Positions 45,701-52,917 of a DNA stretch of 64,000 nt are shown one piece after another. The stretch covers positions 83,643-147,642 of the forward strand of contig CAZSAT010000002.1 of the NCBI GenBank assembly GCA_964604675.1, read 5' to 3'. Within the stretch, counting starts at the first letter, position 1. The number at the start of each line of letters is the position of its first letter. The notes beneath the pieces were generated by a model. It worked only from the letters and a program-made list of their open reading frames with translations. It made no database searches and had not been told where the DNA came from. Position numbers and translations under genes: made by a program. This DNA is from CAZSAT01 sp964604675 (GTDB taxonomy: Bacteria; Myxococcota_A; UBA796; CAJQPC01).

Positions 45701-47152
45701 CGCGGCCTGGCCGCGGAAGCCACCAACCAGAAGGTCCGACGTCGGCACCTAGGTGCGGCCGCCACGGCCCTTCAGAAAGGAAAGCAGCACCGGGAAGCAG
45801 CGCGCATCTGGCGCCAACTCGGCCGGTACCGCGACCAGGCGGACTGCCTCGAGCGTGCCGATGCATGGCCCGAAGCGGCGGAGGCGTGGGAGATCGCTGC
45901 CAACGTCACGAAACCAGCACAACGGGCCAAGCGTCTGGAGCGGGCAGCAAAGGCATTCCAGCGGGCGGGGGCCGACGACCGCGCCGCAACGCATTTCGAG
46001 GCGATCGGTGACTGGTCGGCCGCTGCGAAGTGCCACAAGTCCATGGGGGACCTGAGGCGAGCCGGCGAAGCCTACCTGCGCGCAGGGGATCACCAGAACC
46101 TCTTCGACGTGGTCGTCCATCTGACGAAGCAGGCCGAACCATGGGAGATTCCCGAGCCAACCGTGCATCTGGTCGCTGCCTGGCTATCGAAAGCCACGGG
46201 CACATCCATCGAGGACCTGTACTGGAACGTGGTCTGGTGCGAACCCGAGCCTGAGGTCGTCGATCTCCTTGGTCGTGTCGACGATCAGGAAGCGTTGGAG
46301 GTCACCGAAACCGATCTCGACGATACCGAGGTCGACGAGGAAGACGTCCTAGACTCAGAGTGCGACGACGATTCAGAAATCGACTTCGAGGAGGACCACG
46401 TCGGATTTCATCCGGACGACGTTGCAGAATTCGAGGAGATGTTGCGGCAGCCTTCGTCAGGTGGCTCTCGTCGGCACCTTGTTCGACGCACTCGGAGCTT
46501 GTTGGCTCAGCCACCCGAGCCCCCCCTCATCGAGGTCATTCGAGCGGTACCGGACGACGATTGGGAGAGCTTTCCCGAGTCGTACCTACAGCTCGGCCAG
46601 CTCGCCGAGGCGGCGGGTGCCTTCCGAAGGGCTGGCCACTGGTTGCTCGAAGCGGACGAACCCGAAGCGGCGCTGCATGCGTACTTGTCGGCCGGCTTCC
46701 ACAGCGTGGCCGCCGTGATCGCACAGCATCATCTGACAGGTGTGCAACAGCAGGCCCTCCTCCAGTCGCTGGACAGCATGCCGGACGCTGGCGCACGAGG
46801 ACACCTGCTCATTGGCCTGGAAGAGTACCCCTTGGCCGCACCCCTGCTCGAAGAGGCAGGGGAGTGGCTCGTGGCGGGTCGTGCGTGGGCTCTCGCCGGA
46901 TTCGAGACCCACAACAGGGCCTACTTCCAGGCCGCTGCGCGCGCCTTCACGCAGGCGGCCCAAGAGCCCACAAGGCGCTACGGTGGAAGGTACGACATGT
47001 ACATCTGGGCAGGTGTTTGCGCCCATCGTGCCAGAGACGTCGCGCTAGCGAATGCCAGCTACGCAGCGGCAGGCGTGAGCCCGCCAGACGATTGGAACGA
47101 CAACACCGACGACCGCCGATTCAAGGCGGCCTGCTACGAAGATGACCTGTGA
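42701..47152 (+). CDS. UvrD-like SF1 helicase fused to long helical-repeat region
   Basis: The 1483-residue protein has Walker A GIAGSGKT (200-207), Walker B/DEAQD (395-402), motif III GDVHQ (425-429), motif IV with CHRNP (about 463-467), motif V GTVKGLEFD (558-566) and motif VI VMRTR (603-607): a UvrD/Rep-type SF1 ATPase. Residues 1-150 form a separate basic domain (FKGLRRRLHIV...QVLALVPRKQTDHRQL) faintly like RelE/ParE. Residues about 650-1180 and 1250-1483 are Ala-rich tandem helical hairpins (TPR/Sel1-like), split by a very acidic insert (about 1190-1245). GGGAG five bases upstream decides the ATG at 42701; TACACT at 42679-42684 may be its -10. Codon use is more AT-rich than in neighbours. 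Likely nucleic-acid sensor or motor of a defence system. Confidence 0.82.
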   Translation: MPMSRIVAPAATHDDLREFAARGKAPAKRLKRALEALERGESLRFTSFRFKGLRRRLHIVPLDNSADLLVRFGTGPRSTNEVQVLALVPRKQTDHRQLARLARAALQQEPGDLLEHLELEGLPAHPGLQLRRGDSLRQLEAHASDYRKRAALQREHARYDKLPAGWQVVPSSVRRGASEWREVDEQDRLMHAPRPLLVQGIAGSGKTTLLAKLAHRRTVEQPEHATPTGQNRVLVVAYTAELRDYIAGQLLVMFRADRLPAQLEVVAWRELCERLLEPLDEPPFEWAQAGLRQSLRQYRREQGLSTAFDLDELVEEIRAVLKGSPQANPRSPMLRLRDYEALEAGADRNATPALRKQFHTVARAYQAALGKHVDDMDAARILFHQRQKLERWDHVLVDEAQDYTHIQLALLSAIAERPEGLTFVGDVHQVVYPSGFDWKRIGNALHSAFGKGISAPVRCLEDCHRNPRGVYRLGQAVLELRAVDLGIQVPKWGRQPRVLGGRPIRLRLPPAEVEPLLASMANAIGSLGVVHPPSSAAPTSIPSSLTGRIRFRRAYVPGTVKGLEFDIVVLVGFEGHYGRRLLRDQTGTPATRGGQYSEIFTSVMRTRVQLILIDVDTAHTGLWDQPLLTRRIDRVPRERLDEVIQEQTVSGPTGWRRAARKAEDQKDWEAAAECWERGERLADAGKALRRAATKAGDDEPRQLELLRDAAALYQRAGDPGGAAKTWRLAGRLREAARAWEEAERYEDAADVYADIPRWADAGRAYALAGMPEHAGDAFRRARMPVEAAQSFATAGLHSEAAEMCEQAAERSHRAERAGPGSRPPHEPTTSAATWFRSARDAWVAAGLWPSPAVELDGDGGEPVRGRYYTRLGQLYAANRRPEDAVRCWALAAQHHLIAEVLESQAKWQEAAEAWINHGDHARAAEAFDQAGATVEAERAWNRAGEQALDAGDVSEAMRCFASARNVPGQIRTLEASGRWDMAEQQWTAFGATLRAEAAKARGLAAEATNQKVRRRHLGAAATALQKGKQHREAARIWRQLGRYRDQADCLERADAWPEAAEAWEIAANVTKPAQRAKRLERAAKAFQRAGADDRAATHFEAIGDWSAAAKCHKSMGDLRRAGEAYLRAGDHQNLFDVVVHLTKQAEPWEIPEPTVHLVAAWLSKATGTSIEDLYWNVVWCEPEPEVVDLLGRVDDQEALEVTETDLDDTEVDEEDVLDSECDDDSEIDFEEDHVGFHPDDVAEFEEMLRQPSSGGSRRHLVRRTRSLLAQPPEPPLIEVIRAVPDDDWESFPESYLQLGQLAEAAGAFRRAGHWLLEADEPEAALHAYLSAGFHSVAAVIAQHHLTGVQQQALLQSLDSMPDAGARGHLLIGLEEYPLAAPLLEEAGEWLVAGRAWALAGFETHNRAYFQAAARAFTQAAQEPTRRYGGRYDMYIWAGVCAHRARDVALANASYAAAGVSPPDDWNDNTDDRRFKAACYEDDL

Positions 47153-48339
47153 CGGTCTCGGACGCGCTCGAATCTGGAAACTCCGTCCTGGTGATGGGTC
47201 CCCGCCTCCATGGCAAGTCCCACCTGCTCGCCCGCGTGGCCGACGAACGAGGCGCCGAGGGCTGCGTGCACTCACGACCAGCCGACTGGTTGGAGGATGG
47301 GGCGGCCGATCCTGCGGGCCTGCACCTCGCGTCCGACGACATCACACACCGCCGCGTCGCCGAACAGGTTCAACTCGCCCTGAACGACGCCGCGGAGTCC
47401 GGCCTCTGGCTGGTCGACGACACCGACCTCTTGCTGCCGATGCTTGGTGCAACCGAGCTCCAGGCGCTCGTCGATGCGGTCCAGGCGGGACTGCGGGTTG
47501 TCTTCGCACGCAACCCGTTGGTGGTGCCTACAGGCCGGCTGGCCGCCCTCGAGCGAGCGCTGCTGGGCAACCCGACGGTGGTTCAGCTGCTCCCGATGCC
47601 TTCCGACGAGGCCCGAGCACTCGCCTTGACTGTGTACTGCGCGGACCTGCAGAGCGAGAGCGCGATGGCCAGCAAGTCCGACTGGCTGACCGCGTGGTCC
47701 GGCGGCATTCCCGGGCTGCTGAGGCGTCTTTCGGGGGTCGCACCTCTCCACGCGCCGCAGGACCATTGCCCCCCCGTCGTGAGCGCCCTGATCGATGACG
47801 ACGCTGGGAGTTGGGGGCTGGAGACCCCGGTGCGAAGGCAGGTGGTCGCGGCCGCATGCGCCAACAGCTTGCCTCCCGACCGCTGCCTGGCGCCGCCGGA
47901 AGCGGCCGCGCTGGGCTACCTGCGCGCCCTCGGCGCAATCTCGACCTCAGGCAGCAAACCGAGTGCCATCCAAGGCTTGTACTGGGCCCAGGTCCTGGAG
48001 CGGCATGCGGGACCCTATCCGGGCCGCAACGCGCACCTCGAGGATCTGGCGCTCGGACTGGCTGATCTGTTCGTGCGAACGGGCATGCATCGGCTTGCGG
48101 CCGCCGCGCTCGGAACCGCGGCAGAGGTTGTCGACATCGCGGACGCCCTGGAACGAGCAGCCCGCTGGTCCATGCACACCGTTGGTGACTCCTACGTTGA
48201 TGGCCTTGGCCGCAGCGTCGCCTCGGCCCTGGGAGCCGGCCCCCTCTCCGAGGTAGCCCACCGAGCGCTGGAACCGGTGACCGTGGGCACTCCGCTGGAG
48301 CAGGCCCTCGAACTCATCCGAATCGGGCAGGCGCCATGA
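47149..48339 (+). CDS. P-loop ATPase, second gene of the cassette
   Basis: The 396-residue product starts at GTG, overlapping the helicase stop by four bases. Walker A is GPRLHGKS (about residues 18-25); Walker B is LWLVDDTDLL (about 86-95). A strand VVFARNPLVVP resembles a sensor-1 region, and SGGIPGLLRRLSG is the 'GG-x-P' element seen in AAA/STAND and Orc-like ATPases. The C-terminal half is helical, with a possible winged-helix stretch around LGYLRALGAIS. It is probably a conformational ATPase working with its two neighbours. Codon use matches the cassette rather than the host. Confidence 0.75.
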   Translation: MTVSDALESGNSVLVMGPRLHGKSHLLARVADERGAEGCVHSRPADWLEDGAADPAGLHLASDDITHRRVAEQVQLALNDAAESGLWLVDDTDLLLPMLGATELQALVDAVQAGLRVVFARNPLVVPTGRLAALERALLGNPTVVQLLPMPSDEARALALTVYCADLQSESAMASKSDWLTAWSGGIPGLLRRLSGVAPLHAPQDHCPPVVSALIDDDAGSWGLETPVRRQVVAAACANSLPPDRCLAPPEAAALGYLRALGAISTSGSKPSAIQGLYWAQVLERHAGPYPGRNAHLEDLALGLADLFVRTGMHRLAAAALGTAAEVVDIADALERAARWSMHTVGDSYVDGLGRSVASALGAGPLSEVAHRALEPVTVGTPLEQALELIRIGQAP

Positions 48340-49343
48340 GCATCACGGCACTGGTCGAGGACATCGAGGACGCGGCCCCGTGGGTGGGGCGGTGGCTCGA
48401 CCCCGAGCGAATCGGGGTAGCGAACCAGATCCGAAGCCGGCGCAACCGGACCGAGCGGCTGGAGTGGCTCACCTCCAAGCTGGGAGCCGGGGTGTTCGAC
48501 ATCGCTGAACACCTTGGACTGGCCTTCGATCCAAGCGAGGGGACCGCGTCGGTCATCGAACGTTGGCTCGAGCTGCGACTTGGACCGCCACCTCGTCCCC
48601 AGGCCAGGCCGGCCGCCCTGGCGCGCGCCATCCTTCAAGACGCTCTCCAAGCGGAGGTCAAGGCCTATGAGCCCGCGAAACAGGTGTTGCCCGAGGTTGA
48701 GCGGCTCGTGCGCTGGACAGTGTTCTACCTGCTCCAAGGCATGCCCACCGATCACTTGCCTGGCCTCTTCAGGCTCGCTGCAGAGCGTCAGGGCGACGGC
48801 ACCAAGTGGCCCAAGCCCGAGAGGGATCGGGACAGGGTCTTGGAGCGCCTCACCTTGAGCCAGCTGGGCTGTGTGTTGGAAGCGCTCGAGCACTGGGACC
48901 GGCGCCCGTTCAGCTCGGAACGCCTACCGAGCGACGAACCCACGCAGATTGAGCGAATCCTCCCACCGCTGCAGCGTGAACAGTATCGGCGCAAGAGAGA
49001 AGCTCGAAACTCGACCACCCATGGCGGCGGCAACGAAGAGCTCGCGCGGATCTACCTGCGTGAGCTCCGCACCCTCCTGGAGGCCTGGACCGAAAGTGGC
49101 CTCATCGCTCGCGGCGTACTCGTCAAGGGTCCGCACGCCGACGGAGGAGAGGTTCGGGCGAGCGGGGTCGACGGAAACGGAGACGAGGTGACGCTGCTGA
49201 TTGCGTCGGGAGCGCTGAGAGACGGAGACACGGTCTTCCTCAGCCCGAACCCCTGCACCCCGAACGGCTACCTCGCCGACCAGGCGCGACCTCTGCCTGG
49301 GGGCCGTTTCTGGGTCGACCCGCCGAGCACGGCGCCCGCCTGA
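48336..49343 (+). CDS. HEPN-motif protein, candidate RNase effector, third gene of the cassette
   Basis: The 335-residue protein overlaps the ATPase stop by four bases (ATGA). An N-terminal helical region (1-85) is followed by a helical domain (about 95-250) ending in R224-N-S-T-T-H229, the R-x4-H form of the HEPN catalytic motif, with Asn after Arg and Gly after His as in Apea/HEPN RNases. The C-terminal 80 residues form a beta domain (VRASGVDGNGDEVTLLI). HEPN proteins are usually metal-independent RNases in toxin and anti-phage systems, so it is the likely killing or RNA-cutting effector. The family as a whole is not recognised. Confidence 0.7.
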   Translation: MSITALVEDIEDAAPWVGRWLDPERIGVANQIRSRRNRTERLEWLTSKLGAGVFDIAEHLGLAFDPSEGTASVIERWLELRLGPPPRPQARPAALARAILQDALQAEVKAYEPAKQVLPEVERLVRWTVFYLLQGMPTDHLPGLFRLAAERQGDGTKWPKPERDRDRVLERLTLSQLGCVLEALEHWDRRPFSSERLPSDEPTQIERILPPLQREQYRRKREARNSTTHGGGNEELARIYLRELRTLLEAWTESGLIARGVLVKGPHADGGEVRASGVDGNGDEVTLLIASGALRDGDTVFLSPNPCTPNGYLADQARPLPGGRFWVDPPSTAPA

Positions 49344-49353
49344 CTGTCAGGCG
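49337..49353. terminator. Inverted repeat spanning two convergent stop codons
   Basis: CGCCTGAC (49337-49344) and GTCAGGCG (49346-49353) are perfect complements around one T. The repeat contains the TGA of the HEPN-motif gene and that of the LysR gene on the other strand, only three bases apart. It could be a compact two-way terminator; there is no T-run. Confidence 0.4.
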
Positions 49354-50252
49354 CGCTCCAACAGCTCCAACCCCCGGTCCCGCTGCCCGGCGAAGGCCTG
49401 CACCACGTGATCGACGAACAGGCGCACCCTGGGCGCGAGCAGGCGCCGCTCCGCGTACACCACGTAGAGCCCGATGGTGCGCCCGATGATCCGGGGCAGC
49501 ACCGGGACCAGCGCCCCCGCGAGCAGCTCCCGCTCCACGGTGAGCGTGCTCATCAGCGCGATGCCCTGGCCCTCTCGCGCCGACGCGCCCAACAGCGCCC
49601 GGTCGTTGGTCACCAGGCTGCCGCGCACGCGCACCGTGTCGCCGTTCAAGAGCGGCCAGCTCCCCACCCCGTGCTCGTCCGCCTGCCCGAGCAGGCAGGG
49701 GTAGTCGGCGAGCGCGTCCAGCGACCTCGGTCCGGGGTCGAGCAGGGAGGGTGCGGCCACCGCCACCGCGCGCGACCGCACGAGCAGGCGCGCGACCAGG
49801 TCGGGGTCCCGCAGCACGCCGCCGCGCAGCGCCACGTCGACCTGCTCCGCACGGAGGTCCACGGTGCGGTTGGTGGACTGCACCTCGAGCACCACCTCCG
49901 GACAGGCGGCACGGTACGCCAGCAGCACCGGCCGGAGGTAGCGCGTGACGAGGGGGGACATGCTCACGCGGAGCAGCCCTCGCGGACGGTCGTCGGTGCG
50001 CTGGACGGCGGCCTCGAGCGCTTGGATCTCGTGCAGGATGGGGCGCATCCGTTCCGCGAGAGCGCGGCCCTCTCGTGTGGGGGTCAGCCCCTTGGCACTC
50101 CGGTGGAGCAGTCGAACCCCCAGCCCGTTCTCGAGCTGCGCCAGCCGACGGGTGACGGTCGGGCGAGGACACGACAGGGCGCGGCTCGCTGCGGCCACGC
50201 TGCCGGTGTCGAACACGGCCAACAAGGCCTCGTAGCTGCGGAAGTGCTGCAT
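49347..50252 (-). CDS. LysR-family transcriptional regulator
   Basis: The 301-residue protein has the LysR N-terminal winged HTH (FRSYEALLAVFDTGSVAAASRALSCPRPTVTRRLAQLENGLGVRLLHRS) and a two-lobed effector domain starting at about residue 90 (GLLRVSMSPLVTRYL...DVALRGGVLRDPDLV). It should bind the inverted repeat in the divergent promoter and control itself and the esterase gene. ATG at 50252 is chosen because LysR proteins start about five residues before the first helix; an in-frame ATG 20 codons upstream would extend across the operator. The CRGBP-type subgroup with DVALRGG suggests a redox or small-molecule ligand. Confidence 0.92.
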   Translation of the reverse strand: MQHFRSYEALLAVFDTGSVAAASRALSCPRPTVTRRLAQLENGLGVRLLHRSAKGLTPTREGRALAERMRPILHEIQALEAAVQRTDDRPRGLLRVSMSPLVTRYLRPVLLAYRAACPEVVLEVQSTNRTVDLRAEQVDVALRGGVLRDPDLVARLLVRSRAVAVAAPSLLDPGPRSLDALADYPCLLGQADEHGVGSWPLLNGDTVRVRGSLVTNDRALLGASAREGQGIALMSTLTVERELLAGALVPVLPRIIGRTIGLYVVYAERRLLAPRVRLFVDHVVQAFAGQRDRGLELLERA

Positions 50253-50306
50253 CGTTTTCGGTCGTTCTCTGGCGTGAATGCGGACATTGTAGCCAGAAAC
50301 GATGCA
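50248..50306. promoter_or_regulatory. Divergent operator with 10-bp inverted repeat arms
   Basis: TGCATCGTTT (50248-50257) and AAACGATGCA (50297-50306) are perfect inverted repeats separated by 39 bases between the divergent LysR and esterase genes. The left arm contains the LysR start codon, so binding there would also block its own expression. Arm spacing of about five helical turns suits a LysR tetramer. Confidence 0.65.
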
Positions 50307-50334
50307 TGGCATAGGAGGGGCTCAAGGAGCCTTC

Positions 50335-51168
50335 ATGGTCTTCGCCTTGCTCGCCTGCGCCGGGTCACCCGGTCTGTCCGACACCGCCGGCGCGGCGGCC
50401 GACACCGCCGACGCGGTCAACCCCTACGGCGAGGCCGAGTCCCTCGGCTGCCCGGCCTTCGAGGAGGGCAAGAACACCCTCGCGGTCGGCGATCTCGAGC
50501 GCACCGTGCACCTGCGTCTGCCGGCCGAGCCGGAGGGCGCCCCGGTGGTGTTCGCTTGGCACTGGCTCAACGGCACCCCGAGCCAGACCCTGAGCTGGAT
50601 GGGCCTGGAGGATATGACCGACGATGGTGCCATCGTCGTCGCGCCCACCTCCACCGGCATTCCGAGCGTCGAGTGGGACGTGGTGACCACCCCGGAGAAG
50701 AGCATCGACATCGCGCTCTTCGACACCCTGTTGAGCTGCCTCTGGGAGCAGTACGCGGTCGACACCGAGCGGGTGCACGCCACGGGCATGAGCGCGGGGG
50801 GCCTCTTCACCTCGTTCCTGTCGATGCACCGCGCCGACGTGCTCGCCAGCACGGTGCCGTTCTCGGGTGGTGTGAGCGGTGCGTACTACTCCGCGCCGTC
50901 CTGGGCGATGCCCATGATGCTGGTGTGGGGTGGCCCGACCGACACCTACGGGGGCTACGACTTCCACGAGGCCACGCTCGCCATGAGCCAGTCCTTGCGC
51001 GACGACGGTCACTTCGTCGTCGAGTGCATGCACACCGACGGCCACAACCCGCCGGACGAGGCGAAGGACATGGCCTGGGCCTTCTTCGACGCACACCCGG
51101 CGTCGGCAGATGCGCCGTGGGCGTCGGGCCTGCCGGACAGCCTCCCGGCGTGGTGTGAGGTGCCCTGA
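50335..51168 (+). CDS. Esterase-like alpha/beta hydrolase lipoprotein
   Basis: The 277-residue lipoprotein has a short lipobox signal (MVFALLAC), a Thr/Ala/Asp-rich linker and an alpha/beta hydrolase domain from about residue 55. The nucleophile is S153 in GMSAGG, MLVWGGPTDTYGG is the likely acid strand, and CMHTDGHNPP holds a candidate catalytic His. It is shorter than but clearly homologous to the esterase at 29389. AAGGAG six bases upstream decides the ATG at 50335. Control by the divergent LysR regulator is implied by the shared operator. Confidence 0.82.
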   Translation: MVFALLACAGSPGLSDTAGAAADTADAVNPYGEAESLGCPAFEEGKNTLAVGDLERTVHLRLPAEPEGAPVVFAWHWLNGTPSQTLSWMGLEDMTDDGAIVVAPTSTGIPSVEWDVVTTPEKSIDIALFDTLLSCLWEQYAVDTERVHATGMSAGGLFTSFLSMHRADVLASTVPFSGGVSGAYYSAPSWAMPMMLVWGGPTDTYGGYDFHEATLAMSQSLRDDGHFVVECMHTDGHNPPDEAKDMAWAFFDAHPASADAPWASGLPDSLPAWCEVP

Positions 51169-51228
51169 GGCGTGCCCGCGGGCGCATGCGGTGTAATGAG
51201 CCGCTCCTCGCTCCCTTGAACGGCTCCG

Positions 51229-52917
51229 ATGCTCACGCTCCTCGGCTGCACCATCGTCTTGACCGACGTCCCTTGCGACACGGGGCAGGACTCTGCCGTG
51301 TCCACCGAGACCGCCAGCCCGGTCGAGACCGGCGACAGCGCATCGGACTCCGCTGCGGAGACCGGGTCCGACACCAGCGGCGACAGCGGGCAGGATTCCG
51401 GCCGCGACACCGGCCCTGTCGACGCCGACGACGACGGCTTCCCGGCCGATGCCGACTGCGATGACGACGACCCAGGGGTGAACCCCGACGCGACCGAGAT
51501 CTGCGACGACGGGGTGGACAACGACTGCGACGGCACCTCGAACGACTGCGGTCCCAGCGGCGACGTGGCGCTGTCGACGGCCGTGCTGCAGCTCACGGGC
51601 AACCAGCCGAGCGCCGGCGCGGGCATCCAGGTGGCCTCGGCGGGCGACCAGGGGGGCGACGGCCTGCCGGATCTGGTGGTGGCCGAGGTCGGCGCGGGGA
51701 GTGCCTACGAAGGCGCGTTGTTCGTGGTCGGTGGGAGCGCGTCGGGCGCGCGCGTGCTGTCTCGGGAGGTCGGCTCGCGCATCGAACACGCGGACGCCTA
51801 CGCCAACCTCGGCGCGTCCATCGCGCTCCTGGGCGACCACGACGGCGACGGGTGGGACGACCTGCTCGTGGGCGCACCCGGCGACCACTACGTGCAGTCG
51901 CCGGTGGGTGGTCCGAACGAAGACGCTGGCGAGGCTTTCCTGTTGCTCGGACCGCTCTCCACCTCCGGCACCGTCGGCGTGCAGGAGCTTGCCGCGGCCC
52001 GGATCCAGGGCGCGAACACCGGCAGCTACTACGGCCTGGGCACGGCCGGTGGACGCTACGCAGACGGCAGCGGTCGGCTGGTCGTGAGCGGCCCAGGGGC
52101 CAGCAGCGACCTCGGCGACGTGGTGGTGATCACGGGCACCGGCGAGCTCTCGACCGCCGACGCGGAGCTGTCCGTCAAGGCGAGCACGACCAACGGGTCC
52201 TTCGGCGGGCAGGTCGCGCTGGGCGACCTCGATGGCGATGGCCTCACCGATCTGATCGCGAGCGCACCGGGCTGGCGCAACCCTCTGGGCGGCACGTCGA
52301 AGTCGGTGGCTGGCGAGGTGTTCGCGGTGCTCGGCGAGCAGGTGGGCGCGCTCACCACCGCAGACGCCGACTGGCGGGTGGAGGGGGCCGCGACCGAGGA
52401 CGGGCTCGGCTCGGCGCTCAGCCTCGGCGACCACGACGCCGACGGCTACGTCGACGTGCTGGTCGGCGCCTTCGGCGTGGGGGGCGACTCGGCGGTCGGT
52501 GTCGAGCCTCGCGGCGCCGCCTACCTGTTCGCGGGTCCGGTCACGGCCGCCACGACTCCTGGCAGCGCCGCGGCCAGCTGGGAGGGCGAGGCTGCGTGGG
52601 CCCTCGGGCTCTCCGCCGACCTCGCCGGCGACGTCGACGGCGATGGTCGCGCCGACGTGCTGCTGGGCGTGTGGAACGACGACGACGGTGCCGGGCAGAC
52701 CTTCCTGGACCTGGGTCCGCTCTCGGGCACCGGGAGCGTCACCCGCGCGCGGGCCGCCTACACGGGCAGCAGCGCCGAGGCGTCGGGCTTCTCGGTGGCC
52801 CACGTGCCCGACGTCGACGGCGATGGACACGGCGAGGTGTTCATCGGCGCACCGGGCCACTCCGGCTCGCTCGCGGGCAACGGCGCGGCCTACCTCCTGT
52901 CCGGCACGGGCCTGTGA
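51229..52917 (+). CDS. FG-GAP propeller lipoprotein with one MopE repeat
   Basis: The 562-residue lipoprotein (MLTLLGC) has a Ser/Thr/Asp/Glu-rich spacer (about 15-65), one Cys/Asp metal-binding repeat (about 66-110, DADCDDDDPGVNPDATEICDDGVDNDCDG) and then six or seven FG-GAP-type blades (for example LGDHDGDGWDDLLVGAP and AGDVDGDGRADVLLGVW) that should close as a calcium-stabilised propeller. It ends exactly at the kinase start (TGATG). As first gene of the signalling operon it could be the external ligand-binding or adhesion element. Confidence 0.8.
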   Translation: MLTLLGCTIVLTDVPCDTGQDSAVSTETASPVETGDSASDSAAETGSDTSGDSGQDSGRDTGPVDADDDGFPADADCDDDDPGVNPDATEICDDGVDNDCDGTSNDCGPSGDVALSTAVLQLTGNQPSAGAGIQVASAGDQGGDGLPDLVVAEVGAGSAYEGALFVVGGSASGARVLSREVGSRIEHADAYANLGASIALLGDHDGDGWDDLLVGAPGDHYVQSPVGGPNEDAGEAFLLLGPLSTSGTVGVQELAAARIQGANTGSYYGLGTAGGRYADGSGRLVVSGPGASSDLGDVVVITGTGELSTADAELSVKASTTNGSFGGQVALGDLDGDGLTDLIASAPGWRNPLGGTSKSVAGEVFAVLGEQVGALTTADADWRVEGAATEDGLGSALSLGDHDADGYVDVLVGAFGVGGDSAVGVEPRGAAYLFAGPVTAATTPGSAAASWEGEAAWALGLSADLAGDVDGDGRADVLLGVWNDDDGAGQTFLDLGPLSGTGSVTRARAAYTGSSAEASGFSVAHVPDVDGDGHGEVFIGAPGHSGSLAGNGAAYLLSGTGL

